A stretch of DNA of 46,191 bases from Desulfatiglans sp. (GCA_012513605.1 JAAZBV010000097.1:1-46191), one strand, 5' to 3'. Counted from the first letter of the stretch, positions 33,742-43,813 are shown. Notes: a model not told the origin generated them from the sequence alone. Translations and numbers: made by a program.

Positions 33742-34102
33742 TATAGGTATGGTGAAGGAGATCCTTAAACAGATTTTTGATGCTACTCAAAAAATTCAAA
33801 GAAGATTTGCATTAGTTCATTCTGTAAATGATTTTACAGGGTCTGAAACTGGGATGGAAAAACTGGATTCTATATGTATGCTCTTGATAGCAATAGGAGA
33901 AAGTATCAAGAACCTAGATAAGAAAACAAATAATGAACTCCTTTCAAGATATCCGAACACGGAATGGAAAAAGATAATGGGGTTGAGAGATATTATCAGC
34001 CATCATTATTTTGATGTTGATGCTGAAGTTATATATGACGTCTGCATAAATCACATAAAACCCCTTTCTTCAACAATTCAAAAAATGATTGATGAGCTTT
34101 AA
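33734..34102 (+). CDS. hepT: HEPN-domain (DUF86/HepT-like) toxin
   Basis: This 122-residue helical protein has the HEPN RNase signature RDIISHHYFDVD (about 97-108), matching the RX4-6H motif followed by Tyr. Length and order are typical of HepT ribonuclease toxins, whose Tyr is AMPylated by MntA. It overlaps the MNT gene by 8 bp. Residues needed for activity appear to be intact. Confidence 0.85.
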   Translation: MFDIGMVKEILKQIFDATQKIQRRFALVHSVNDFTGSETGMEKLDSICMLLIAIGESIKNLDKKTNNELLSRYPNTEWKKIMGLRDIISHHYFDVDAEVIYDVCINHIKPLSSTIQKMIDEL

Positions 34103-34165
34103 TTGTAAAAGTAGTTATCGATATCTATATCCCCAATAATTTTCGTATAGAAACAAATACAATAT

Positions 34166-34531
34166 ATGGATAACTTCAAAGAACAAGAATTACATGAGGC
34201 ACTTAATCCGATAACGTCACTCATCAGTAAGTCTGAAAAATCACAGCAGAAACTGGCACCGGGCACCTGGCAGCATAAAATGCTGGGAGACAATATCAGG
34301 GCATTACAATATGCAGCCAGTTTGATTAGCGGGGATACAGATATAAAGGGAAGTCTCACGCAGGATGAATTACATGAGGCCCTCCGATCAATTGCTTCGA
34401 TGATAAATAAGGCAGAAAAATATCAGGAAAAGTTTTTATCGGGAACCTCCCAGCATACATTGCAGAAAAACAGGATCAATGCGTTATATATTGCGGAAAG
34501 GCTAATAATGATACGTATCGGATGGAGGTAG
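34166..34531 (+). CDS. Two-repeat 121-residue protein, copy A
   Basis: Each protein of this pair (34166, 37696) contains two tandem repeats of about 48 residues. Here repeat 1 (about 8-54) reads ELHEALNPITSLISKSEKSQQK then TWQHKMLGDNIRALQYAASLI, and repeat 2 (about 66-112) reads ELHEALRSIASMINKAEKYQEK then TSQHTLQKNRINALYIAERLI. Predicted as helical and soluble. I know no named family for it, though similar repeats occur in anaerobes. No ribosome-binding site is visible. Function unknown. It follows the HEPN gene by 63 bp. Confidence 0.65.
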   Translation: MDNFKEQELHEALNPITSLISKSEKSQQKLAPGTWQHKMLGDNIRALQYAASLISGDTDIKGSLTQDELHEALRSIASMINKAEKYQEKFLSGTSQHTLQKNRINALYIAERLIMIRIGWR

Positions 34532-34985
34532 AATGAAAAATTAAATTATCCTAAATGAGATACAAAACGATATAGTCTCCAGTGCAGCAAAAAGCCATAA
34601 AGTCGAAGGAATTATAAAAATTCGGCTAGTTTGGCATATAAAACGACAAAAAATATAATTATATTTGGTTGACTTGCATGATTTGAGCAAATATATATCT
34701 GCCCATGAAATGGGTGGTCTATCTTTTTGGAAATAGCAGTATGACCTGGCATTCTGTCACCAGGGGATGTGATATCCGGTTTTCACGGTTAAAGAAAAGC
34801 AGGAATAACTCCATTTCAGTTGGCTTTTTGTAGTTCAAAGGCATCTTTCACAAAGAGAAGAATGCTGTAACCGCTAAAGACAAAAGTACAAATAAAAAAC
34901 TATATAAAAAAGAGAAGAAACTAACCGTTAATACTGATTTGCAGGCTGCAAGGTTTCTATCCAGGGCAGACCCTTCAGACTGTAT
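34532..34985. other. Gene-free A+T-rich stretch with possible promoter
   Basis: No coding region. A possible promoter TTGACT (34669-34674), 17 nt, TATATA (34692-34697) faces the esterase gene but is about 300 bp away from its start. No riboswitch or other structure was recognised. Confidence 0.4.
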
Positions 34986-35000
34986 TTGAAAGGAATGCAC

Positions 35001-36983
35001 ATGAAGAAACTCTTATCTTTTTTCAGTGTCATAGCTATCACAGCTATGATATCGGTATTTGCCTACGCAGGCAGTGCCAAAATGGTAAAAGAGGCCACCC
35101 TCTCTTTCCTGGATGGCCAAACCCCGGAAACAATAGAGATTTACCCTGGAGACCCTGTTTTATTTGATCTTGACATTACGGCTATACGCAGTTCATTTCC
35201 AAAGATATACGTTGTCCCTGTTATCAAAGAAAAAAACCCGGCCACAGGTGAATTGGTGGAAAGAACAAAGGGCGCAAAGTATCTTACAGATATCTGTTTG
35301 CACAACCGTAAATGCTGTGATCATAAGATCAAAAACCTGTGCAGGCAAACAAAGGTGAAGCTTCCACCTGCTGCTAAGAGCAACCCTCCTTTATCATGTT
35401 TTCACAAGATCAAATGTCCATGCAAAGAGGATGATGATACAGGGATTTTCAGTTCAGATGATCTTGATATACTCTTTCCCAGATCAGATGTGTATGAAAT
35501 ATACCTGCAGATATGGGATAAAGGCAAGAGGATCGGTCGAACAAACACCGTTACAGTTTCAGTAATTGAAAGACCTTTTACAGGTGTAGTATTTACCGGA
35601 AAGCGTACCCCTGTATATACCCCTCAATGGGCTGTTGAACGATATAACTGGACAGTAATTGTTGATGGCGCTCCCATGATTATTCCTGTTCTTCCCTCAG
35701 CCTACACCTTTGACGGGATGTTTCTGACTGCCTCATTGGGCATATATAACCGGACATTAGAATATGATGAAGGAACACCAATATCTACCCCGGTTATGGA
35801 ATATCCGGGTATTATTCAGGGATACTCTCTCAACAGTGCAATCGATAATCGAATAACCCTGGGAATTGAAGATATTGAATACACCTTTGCTGATGATGCC
35901 AGGATATACAGGATAGATTCGCAGTTTGCAGAGGCAGGTTTCGAGATTGCTATAAGCGATATCCCTTTTAGCTGGAATGGCAGATACTGGCTTCTACTCA
36001 ATTCCTGGGGAAAAATAAGTCACATGTTTGTTTCATACACAGACTCTACTACCCCACCGGCATATCCGGGTGCAGTAGTTGCTGACTCAACAAATCCAAC
36101 TGCTGCAAACCTGAAACAGCTGGGAATTGTTAAAAAGTTCACTCCTGCAGAAGGACCGGTTGACTCTGTAACAGGCCTATCCATTGAATATGCCTCTTTT
36201 GTTCCTCAGGGTACCTCTTCAAGCGCGAATGGGAAATTCCCGCTGCTAATATGGCTGCATGGCTCAGGAGGAGGTGCAAATGTCTGGAGCAGCCTTATAA
36301 ATGACACGGGTCTTACAAGATTCGCGGATATTTATCAGCCGTTATTTGATGCGGGCGGTGCATATGTTATGGTACCAAGGTCAAATGAAGATTTTACCGA
36401 AGGGCATGCAATGCGCTGGAATCAAAAACAGGTTGAACCTCTTTTCAATGCGATAGATGAATTTATCTCTGAAAATCCGGATATAGATACTGACAGAATA
36501 TATCTGGGCGGTTTTTCTATTGGAGGCGGCATGGTATGGCTTGCCATCAGAGAGCGTCCTGATTTTTTCGCAGCTGTATTTCCTGTTGCTCCCCCCGGCC
36601 GTTTTATGCCTGATCCTGATAGTGATGAGATATATAATTTTGCATCTCTTCCTCTCTGGATAGTACACAGTGTTGAGGATACTACAGTAAGGGTTGATAA
36701 CGATACCCAGGTTACACCTCCCATACCATGGGGGTCAAGGCCGGTTATGAACAGGCTTATACCTCTTGCAGCAGAGGCAGGCACAGACAGCCGTCTTACA
36801 CTGCTACACCCTGTTTATTATCTTGGCGGACATCTTGAGGTACAGGCAGTCTACAACAATATGATTAATCCATACACAGGGACCCTTTATGCAAACGGGC
36901 TCACCATGTCGGACCCATATACTGACAGAGTGAAAAGTACTCTTATTCAATGGCTCAATCAACAGTCTGCATTGCAAAATTAA
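35001..36983 (+). CDS. Exported alpha/beta-hydrolase (esterase) with cysteine-rich N-terminal region
   Basis: Started at the ATG at 35001 (AAAGGA site), this is 660 residues with a signal peptide to about residue 23 (AYAGS). Residues 99-141 contain seven cysteines, including CDHKIKNLC and CFHKIKCPC; they suggest disulfide bridges. A beta-rich region (150-385) leads to an esterase domain with WLHGSGGG (oxyanion loop), nucleophile Ser506 in GGFSIGGG, probable Asp560 in HSVEDTTV and His611 in GGHLEV, similar to PHB depolymerase or predicted peptidase-type esterases. Ends with a strong terminator at 37009. Substrate unknown. Confidence 0.8.
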   Translation: MKKLLSFFSVIAITAMISVFAYAGSAKMVKEATLSFLDGQTPETIEIYPGDPVLFDLDITAIRSSFPKIYVVPVIKEKNPATGELVERTKGAKYLTDICLHNRKCCDHKIKNLCRQTKVKLPPAAKSNPPLSCFHKIKCPCKEDDDTGIFSSDDLDILFPRSDVYEIYLQIWDKGKRIGRTNTVTVSVIERPFTGVVFTGKRTPVYTPQWAVERYNWTVIVDGAPMIIPVLPSAYTFDGMFLTASLGIYNRTLEYDEGTPISTPVMEYPGIIQGYSLNSAIDNRITLGIEDIEYTFADDARIYRIDSQFAEAGFEIAISDIPFSWNGRYWLLLNSWGKISHMFVSYTDSTTPPAYPGAVVADSTNPTAANLKQLGIVKKFTPAEGPVDSVTGLSIEYASFVPQGTSSSANGKFPLLIWLHGSGGGANVWSSLINDTGLTRFADIYQPLFDAGGAYVMVPRSNEDFTEGHAMRWNQKQVEPLFNAIDEFISENPDIDTDRIYLGGFSIGGGMVWLAIRERPDFFAAVFPVAPPGRFMPDPDSDEIYNFASLPLWIVHSVEDTTVRVDNDTQVTPPIPWGSRPVMNRLIPLAAEAGTDSRLTLLHPVYYLGGHLEVQAVYNNMINPYTGTLYANGLTMSDPYTDRVKSTLIQWLNQQSALQN

Positions 36984-37008
36984 AATTTCTTGTTAATTGA
37001 GCAATAGT

Positions 37009-37049
37009 AAAGCTGCCATACGCTGATATCAGGGCATGGCAGCTTTTTT
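37009..37049 (+). terminator. Rho-independent terminator
   Basis: AGCTGCCAT (37011-37019) and ATGGCAGCT (37036-37044) form a nine-pair stem followed by a run of Ts (37043-37048). It lies 26 bp after the esterase stop codon. Confidence 0.88.
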
Positions 37050-37168
37050 ATCAGCCTTTGGAGCCGGGCGAACATGTTTGCATAAGTGCCTATATAAAAA
37101 ATAGGGCATTGAAAGTAACATCCATATCCGGTAATATATTTGAAAAATAGTTATAGAAAGGAGAAGCA

Positions 37169-37444
37169 ATGGTTACTTCTATCATCTTAATGAATGTTGA
37201 GCGTAAAAATATAAACCAGGTCGCAGAGCAACTGGCAGATGTTAACGGCATTACAGAGGTCTATTCTGTAAGCGGAAAATATGACCTGATTGCTATTGCC
37301 AGGGTTAAGACAAATGAGGATCTGGCAAATTTAGTCACCAAGACAATATTGCAGATTGAACCAATAACCAGGACAGAGACAATGCTCGCATTTAAGGCAT
37401 ACTCAAAACATGATCTTGAGGCGATATTTAGCATAGGAATGTAA
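37169..37444 (+). CDS. Stand-alone Lrp/AsnC ligand-binding (RAM) domain protein
   Basis: This 91-residue protein is a complete RAM domain with no helix-turn-helix: MVTSIILMNVERKNINQVAEQ, GITEVYSVSGKYDLIAIARVKT and ITRTETMLAFKAYSKHDL match the alpha/beta sandwich of Lrp-type regulators. Such proteins form dimers and octamers that bind amino acids. An AAAGGAGAAG site precedes the ATG. No adjacent regulator gene is seen. Confidence 0.85.
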   Translation: MVTSIILMNVERKNINQVAEQLADVNGITEVYSVSGKYDLIAIARVKTNEDLANLVTKTILQIEPITRTETMLAFKAYSKHDLEAIFSIGM

Positions 37445-37695
37445 TATTTCATCTAAGATATGAATCATTGTTGTCCAAACTAAAACAAGAGGGCGAAGAG
37501 ACTATGTAAAAGGGGATGTTGCAAGGTTATTAGATTAAACAGAACCAACCGTATAACATAACGGTGTCCTATTTCTACATGTTGCGGAAATCACAGTATG
37601 TTTTGTGAGTAAACTTGTGCATAGGGTTAAACAAGATGAATGCACTGGACAAAGATATAGTCGAGTTCCCGGACAAAGTTGATAGAATATAAACT

Positions 37696-38061
37696 ATGAG
37701 TAACTTCACAGAAAAAGAAGTACATGAAGCACTAAAACAGATAGCTTCGCTCATCAGTAAATCTGAAAAATCACAGCAGAAACTGACGCATGGGACATGG
37801 CAGCATAAAATGCTGGCAGACAATATCAGGGCATTACGTTATGCGTCTAGTTTACTTAGCGGGAAAACAGACAATAAGAAAAAATTTACACGGGATGATT
37901 TACTTGAAGCCCTTCGATCAATTGCTTCGATGATGGTAAAGGCAGAGAAATATCAGGAAAAGTTTTTACCGGGAACTTCCCAGTATACATTGCAGAGAAA
38001 CAGGCTCAATGCATTACATATTGCGGAAAAGCTTATAAAGAAGCGTATTGAGCAGGCATAG
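37696..38061 (+). CDS. Two-repeat 121-residue protein, copy B
   Basis: Paralogue of the product at 34166, about 70 percent identical by eye and of equal length. The repeats are at about 8-54 (EVHEALKQIASLISKSEKSQ...) and 66-112 (DLLEALRSIASMMVKAEKYQ...). As in copy A, no ribosome-binding site is visible and the words ACTTCA and CAGCATAAAATGCTG are shared. The two copies are 3.5 kb apart, on the same strand, with the esterase and Lrp genes between. Function unknown. Confidence 0.65.
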   Translation: MSNFTEKEVHEALKQIASLISKSEKSQQKLTHGTWQHKMLADNIRALRYASSLLSGKTDNKKKFTRDDLLEALRSIASMMVKAEKYQEKFLPGTSQYTLQRNRLNALHIAEKLIKKRIEQA

Positions 38062-38103
38062 GATGGATTAATATCCTATCCTGCAAGGAGGCTTTGTAAA
38101 TTA

Positions 38104-38469
38104 ATGAGGTGGTTCAACAATCCCGATATAGACTGGGAGCCACAATTAAATAGTGCTGAATTCACCTTCTCATGAAAGCCGGAGAATGGCCACCCTTTGA
38201 TGTATTTATCCCTTTGCCTGTGACAGATACTTAATGATGTGCGCGGTATGCCTGATGCAATGGGTATTGTTGACGGGTATGAGTTTGCATATACTGATAC
38301 AAAGGCCCTCAGTCCACCCGGTGATATCCGTGCTGCTATTTTAACTGCCCCGGGTGATAAGCATCATTCTTTTCAGGAGACAGTTGCCCTTAATGCCGGA
38401 TACCTGGTAAAGGTGTTTGATAAAATAGAACTGGTAGTGGCCTGGCTTTTGAAAGATTTACGAGAATAG
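38104..38469 (+). pseudogene. Probable decayed gene in three fragments
   Basis: An AAGGAGG site precedes ATG 38104 (MRWFNNPDIDWEPQLNS...), but the frame stops after 23 codons at a TGA. A second short frame starts within that stop at 38160, then a third from 38239 (GTG) gives 76 codons: MPDAMGIVDGYEFAYTDTKA and then VFDKIELVVAWLLKDL. The last part has a periodic pattern like STAS/SpoIIAA-type folds but is not securely assigned. Frameshifts or stops divide what may have been one gene. Confidence 0.4.
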
Positions 38470-38529
38470 CATCAGGAGCAAAGAGAACATTCGTGTGCAC
38501 CGAAGCTGCTGTGAGACATGCAGGGGACG

Positions 38530-38955
38530 CTATTGTTTCTTCTGCATTGCGCGGGCCTCTGTCAGCAGCTCTACAAGAAGGGTTTTGAGGCTCCATGACT
38601 CATTTGCCGGTGTAAGGGTCGCCCATATCTGACTCACAAACCCTGCACCCCTGTATGCATCCATGAGGCCATGCAGTTCATCCTGGCTTAGTCCTGACAT
38701 TATGATCGATCTTGGCAGGTCAGAAGGGCTGGTTATGCCCTCTTTATGTTTCAGGGTCAGGAGTTCTCCAACTCCCCTTTCAAGATCACTGTTTACTGTA
38801 AATATGACAGGCACATCTTCCATGTTCAGCTTGGATATGAAATCCAGAAAGGTATTCCTCTCCTCTTCAGGGTATCCGCACACAAGAAGCCCCCTCACGC
38901 CGTACATCTTCTTGTCTGACCTCTCAATCCTGTTAAATCCGCTCGCCTTCTCCAT
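38530..38955 (-). CDS. DUF3783-like protein
   Basis: This 141-residue protein has two short beta-strand/helix parts: GLLVCGYPEEERNTFLDFI with EDVPVIFTVNSDLERGVGEL, and then RSIIMSGLSQDELHGLMDAY with QIWATLTPANESWSLKTLLVELL. The second part follows the DUF3783 pattern (hydrophobic strand, helix, then a TPxNxxWxL motif). The two halves look like a duplication. Cytoplasmic, function unknown. It diverges from the large gene starting at 39098. Confidence 0.75.
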   Translation of the reverse strand: MEKASGFNRIERSDKKMYGVRGLLVCGYPEEERNTFLDFISKLNMEDVPVIFTVNSDLERGVGELLTLKHKEGITSPSDLPRSIIMSGLSQDELHGLMDAYRGAGFVSQIWATLTPANESWSLKTLLVELLTEARAMQKKQ

Positions 38956-39097
38956 AAATTAGCGCTCCATGTTTTTAAGTGAAAAAACTATATCTGAAAT
39001 CGCCCTTTTAGAAAAGAAGTTTAATCATTGAAATTATTGTCACATATCGCTATAAAGTAATAACTGGCCGGACGAGCTATCATGAAAAGGTGTAAGA

Positions 39098-42000
39098 TTG
39101 ACACAGGTAAATGACATTATTGATTCAGCAGATCTTTCAGGCGACCCCTTCGGCATAATAAAACCCGAGGAGTATGGACAACTGGGCATTGACCCATCGG
39201 ATATTCCCCCGGGCACAGTGGCTGCCAGAAGACACCCCCCGCTATTATCGAGTCGTTATGGCGGAAACGCATATGGTTTTGGTTTTTTTGAGATATGCGG
39301 CAGGCTCAGCAAGGCAGATCAGAACATAATTCAATCCATAGACCTTAACAGGGCGGATGATATAAAATCCAACTACCACAAGATCAATAGTATCTATAAA
39401 AAGATCAGCCTCCTGATCCGCTTTTCAAGCCTTGGGAGACCATATTACCTTATCCCGAGCCATCTGCTCGCCACATCTCTTACAAATATCAGGACCAAGG
39501 CAGATGAAATCAGCAAAATCATTAAGGGTCATGTCAAAAAATATATGCAGGAGAGCCACTCCATAGGCATACTTACACATGCGACTGACCCGATTGTTGA
39601 TGAGCTCGCCCTCAGGTTTAAGGAGCATGAGTTTATTGTAATAGATTCTCAGGAAAAACTGCGTGACTTCAAAACCACCCTTGATATAGTAATCATTACC
39701 AGGGATCTGTATAAAACAGTTAACATGGAACTCTCCTTAAACCGTTCAACGGTTGCCCCAAACAGGAGCCAGCTTGAAAATTACCTGCTCTACACCCTGG
39801 ACAAGATATACAAGATACTTAAACCGGACGGCGAATTGTTTATTGTGGCCCACCGCAATAAACAGAAGAGCAGCAGGGACTCAACCATCACATTCAAATC
39901 CATTGAGGAGCAGAAGAATTTTCTTGTTTTTACCCATATATTCAGGACAGAAAAGAGATATGAGGTTAGAGACACCCTATCTGTTGAAGTAAATATCTTT
40001 GATTTTGAGAAATATATAGAGCAGGCCTACCAGGATCAGGAATCAAAAGAAAGGCTTTTAAAGGGAAAAAACCTGGCAGACCTGTCCATTGATGAGATCA
40101 ATGCCCTTCCATATCTGGATATACCTTTTATCAGCAGATATAATATCCCTGACCAGGAAAAGGCGTGGCTCAAACTCATGTCGATCTATTTTGACGAGAT
40201 ATTTTTCAGGTCTGTGCTGCCTGATTCAGTAAAGGCAGAATGGGATCGCAGGTTTGAGATAAAGGGCTATACGCCTGATTACCTTCTCATCTGCCTTGCC
40301 CAGAAAAGAAAGATCAGAAAGGGTGTCCTTGAAATAGAGCAATCAGTGTTCAGGTCTGAACTCGCAGGCTGCCCCCTGGCCTATCTGGCTGAATACAGGG
40401 ACTCATTTGACTACCTCATAAGGACACTCAGGGTATTAAAGCGGTTACAGAACAAGAACTATACCGGTATGCCCGAAAGCTACCTTGAACGGATACGCGA
40501 GCCCTTTGAGAGCAAAAAGATGCGTTACGGGGGCATAACCCAGATCATTAAGCTGATAGGGAAGATAAACAGGCTGGAAAGGATAAAGATACAGCTTAAC
40601 CCCGGCAAGATAGAGGGCCACAGGACAAAGGTGCTTAAACACATCGAGATACTGAGCTTTTTCGGTTTCAGCGAGGAGGAACTCAGGGAGATAGCCCTTA
40701 TTGTTACAGGTCACACCCCTGCTGGAAGGATCCTTGCCGGGAAGATGAGTGAAAAGAAACTAAAGCCGGTCACTGACCTTGCCCGCTCAATGAACCACAG
40801 GGAAGCTATCAACCTTCTGAGATACTGCCGTCTCATGACAATGGCAGAGATCGTGGCATCGAGAAGGGTGGATATGGATATAGTGCATCTGATCGAGCTT
40901 TTTGATCTTTTTGAATCGGCCCTTCGCATAACCATGAACAGGGAGCTTACCTGGGATACCCTCCTTGATGAAAAGATTTCACTTATGGGGGGCATACACA
41001 ACAGGCTTATAAACAAGCTTCTTATGATGATGAGGTATTTCCAGTATATAGAGTCCTGGAGGGAATTAAGCGAAAAGGGAGAGATGGAAAAGGAGTCCCT
41101 TGCTGACTATGAAGATGAAAAACTTGCGCGAATAGAAAGCATTATCACATTAATAAAGAATGTTGAATATTTTGAAGCAAAGTTTCTTAGTGATGACCCC
41201 CTGCAGCGTCCCACTGTCTTCAGAAAATTTCTTAATATGGATTTTCACGGCACAGAACACCTTTTTGAAAGACTGGGCAGCCAGTCAGGCTTTATTCTCT
41301 TATGGTTTACAGTAAATGTTACAAGAGGAACCATTATCAATTTTAACCCCCTGCTGGGGGATTCAATATATGCAGACCTTGCCGACAGGGTAAAAAAGAT
41401 CGAGGAAGAGGCCAGCAGGATAAATACAGAATATCTTTCACCCATCATGCTGAGGCAGTTCTCGGATCAACTGTATGAGACCAAACTGCTTTTCATTGTT
41501 AACACAGGCTTCAAGCTCTCATTAAGCCAGAATGATCAGAGCCTCGATATCACCTTCATTGATATGGATAAAACCATTGAACGCCTCGGTGAACTGGGCA
41601 AGAAGTATGATAATGTAAGCCTGTCTGATATCCCCATTGAAAAACTTGCGGAGATGGAAAGGCTGCTTTCTGAAATCGAGGATTTTTATCAGGGACACCA
41701 GAGGCTCATAGCCAGGGATACAGGCGATATCAGGTTCCCGAAGCGGCAGACAGAATGGATAAAAACAATAGAGATTGTCAGGCTGTTTATCAGGGAAAAT
41801 TTTAAAAAGGTATTATTTAAACCAGACAGCCTGTTCAGCAATCTGGAAAGGCTCTTCAAGTATTCACCCACAATACTTAACCTTGTCCTGCCTGAGCTTA
41901 ATGATCTTCGTGAACTTGGAAGGGAGGGGAACCTTTACCGGAAATCTGTTGTTATTGACCACCTGCTGATCTGCGCCAAAAAATTTCAGACCCTGATAAA

Positions 42001-43813
42001 CGGCAACCTCAAGGATTTCCAGGATGTTGATGCCCTTCACAGGCTTGCAAAGAGGGAATTCGGGCCCAATGCGGCAGGTATTGTGGGATTAAATGAATAT
42101 CAGCTTGAAGAGCTGGCAGGCATGGCAAGGGAATTAAGAAAAAATCATGATCTCTTTGATGCTCTCATCAAGGCGTTTATCCTCCAGGACATAGGCATGA
42201 GCCCCCCTTTAAGGGAAAAATATAAAAAAGAGATAAACGCAGCTGATCAGGCCCAGGCAGGATCACTCTTTCTTTTAAAGGAGGATATACCCGAAAAATA
42301 CGGCATGGGAAAAGATGCCATGAGATACCTGACATTTCTTATCGCGCACCATGACAGGCTTCATCATATAGTAAGGGGGGAATATACCCTGCATGCCATG
42401 AAGGAGATCCTTGAAACAGGCGACCCTGATCTTTTCAGGGCATTTTTCCTCTGCTCAATAATAATGATCTCGGCACTTGGAGAAGACCAGATACTGGAGG
42501 ATCTTGCAATCAGGCTATTCAGTCTCAAGGATACATGCCTCAGTATAATTAAAGGTAAAACCACCCTTGAGAGCTACATGGAGGGGCTTTACAGTGAAAA
42601 GGGGCGGCTCTTTTTTGCCATTGAGGAGTTTTACAGAAAGGGGATCCCTGAAGGCGAGACCCCTGCCGAGTACCTCTCTTCCTGGGGCAGGCAGTTTTCA
42701 GGTTCCGGACGTTTCTGTGAGGCAGGTAAACTCATCTTCGCCCTTGAGCGCCTGTTCAAGCTGAGGGGTTTAAGGTATGTGGACTTCAGCGATATTGCCA
42801 TGATGATCGTTCATATCCCGCTCCAGTACATATATCAGGAAAGAAAATATGCCAGCGTCGGTTACGCCACCTTTGAAAAGGACCTTTATGAGGGGTTACG
42901 TACATACAACCATATAAGAAAACTGCCAGAGGCCATCAGACACTTTGTTCTAAAAAATCTGTGCGAAGACAATATCAGGCTCTATGGCCTTGAAAATGTA
43001 GGGGTCTATCTGAGTTATGACAATCTAATAAAATTATTACTCCTCTCTCTCCTTGGTGCAAAGCGGTTCAGAAGTGATGATCGTAGGCCGACATGCCTCA
43101 GTTATCTCACCATTATCAGAGAGATAAAAAGGAGGTACGAGGCGGTAAATGTTGCATTGAGCCGGATATCGCTTGAAGAGATATGGTATGACAGGAAAAA
43201 GCTGGACAAATTTTTCAAGGCCGGCTCCGGTATCATCCTTGAAAAGGACAACAACAAAAAGGTGCTCTCAATTTATTTCAAGGATGAGATCAACATGCCC
43301 GGAAGGATCTCCCGCATGGTTAATATCAGGGATGTGGATCAGCTCAAGAGTTATTTCCACTATACCCTCAAGTTTCTTAAAAAAAGCAGCTACGATACCG
43401 ATGACTATGAGGCCCTTCTTGAAAAGGCGTATGAAAGGCGTTTTAATGAGATCATAGACATGATGCTTGAACAGACAAAGGAGCGCATGAAGCATGTTGA
43501 GGATTTCAGGGAGGTTTATGCGATCTATAATGACCTTATGGAGAGGTCCCTTGAGATAGGTTTTAAAGAAGAGCACCTGAACAGGCTGGATGACCTTTAT
43601 GATTTAAGGAATGACAGCCTTAAAAGGAGCAAGCTTGATGAGATAACCATTCTCATTGAAAAGATAAATGACCCGCGCGAACTGCGTGAGTACTGGAACA
43701 GCATTAAATGGTATCTTTTTAACAACCGGCAGTTTACCGGGAAGGAGTTTGAAAGCCTGGTGGCAAGGAATTTTGACCTTGCCGTTGCGCGGACCAATGC
43801 TTTAAAAGGCTGA
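39098..43813 (+). CDS. Very large uncharacterised protein (1571 residues)
   Basis: The reading frame begins with TTG at 39098 after an AAAAGG site. Residues about 178-300 look like a methyltransferase-type Rossmann fold (IGILTHATDPIVDELALRF, then DKIYKILKPDGELFIVAHR). Residues about 1000-1130 contain an HD-like helix bundle with AFILQDIGMSPPLREKY (about 1027-1043) and FLIAHHDRLHHI (about 1079-1090); the expected HD is QD, so phosphohydrolase activity is doubtful. The rest is long helices rich in Leu, Lys and Glu. No signal peptide. I do not recognise a named family. Base composition is similar to the neighbours and it is intact. Confidence 0.72.
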   Translation: MTQVNDIIDSADLSGDPFGIIKPEEYGQLGIDPSDIPPGTVAARRHPPLLSSRYGGNAYGFGFFEICGRLSKADQNIIQSIDLNRADDIKSNYHKINSIYKKISLLIRFSSLGRPYYLIPSHLLATSLTNIRTKADEISKIIKGHVKKYMQESHSIGILTHATDPIVDELALRFKEHEFIVIDSQEKLRDFKTTLDIVIITRDLYKTVNMELSLNRSTVAPNRSQLENYLLYTLDKIYKILKPDGELFIVAHRNKQKSSRDSTITFKSIEEQKNFLVFTHIFRTEKRYEVRDTLSVEVNIFDFEKYIEQAYQDQESKERLLKGKNLADLSIDEINALPYLDIPFISRYNIPDQEKAWLKLMSIYFDEIFFRSVLPDSVKAEWDRRFEIKGYTPDYLLICLAQKRKIRKGVLEIEQSVFRSELAGCPLAYLAEYRDSFDYLIRTLRVLKRLQNKNYTGMPESYLERIREPFESKKMRYGGITQIIKLIGKINRLERIKIQLNPGKIEGHRTKVLKHIEILSFFGFSEEELREIALIVTGHTPAGRILAGKMSEKKLKPVTDLARSMNHREAINLLRYCRLMTMAEIVASRRVDMDIVHLIELFDLFESALRITMNRELTWDTLLDEKISLMGGIHNRLINKLLMMMRYFQYIESWRELSEKGEMEKESLADYEDEKLARIESIITLIKNVEYFEAKFLSDDPLQRPTVFRKFLNMDFHGTEHLFERLGSQSGFILLWFTVNVTRGTIINFNPLLGDSIYADLADRVKKIEEEASRINTEYLSPIMLRQFSDQLYETKLLFIVNTGFKLSLSQNDQSLDITFIDMDKTIERLGELGKKYDNVSLSDIPIEKLAEMERLLSEIEDFYQGHQRLIARDTGDIRFPKRQTEWIKTIEIVRLFIRENFKKVLFKPDSLFSNLERLFKYSPTILNLVLPELNDLRELGREGNLYRKSVVIDHLLICAKKFQTLINGNLKDFQDVDALHRLAKREFGPNAAGIVGLNEYQLEELAGMARELRKNHDLFDALIKAFILQDIGMSPPLREKYKKEINAADQAQAGSLFLLKEDIPEKYGMGKDAMRYLTFLIAHHDRLHHIVRGEYTLHAMKEILETGDPDLFRAFFLCSIIMISALGEDQILEDLAIRLFSLKDTCLSIIKGKTTLESYMEGLYSEKGRLFFAIEEFYRKGIPEGETPAEYLSSWGRQFSGSGRFCEAGKLIFALERLFKLRGLRYVDFSDIAMMIVHIPLQYIYQERKYASVGYATFEKDLYEGLRTYNHIRKLPEAIRHFVLKNLCEDNIRLYGLENVGVYLSYDNLIKLLLLSLLGAKRFRSDDRRPTCLSYLTIIREIKRRYEAVNVALSRISLEEIWYDRKKLDKFFKAGSGIILEKDNNKKVLSIYFKDEINMPGRISRMVNIRDVDQLKSYFHYTLKFLKKSSYDTDDYEALLEKAYERRFNEIIDMMLEQTKERMKHVEDFREVYAIYNDLMERSLEIGFKEEHLNRLDDLYDLRNDSLKRSKLDEITILIEKINDPRELREYWNSIKWYLFNNRQFTGKEFESLVARNFDLAVARTNALKG

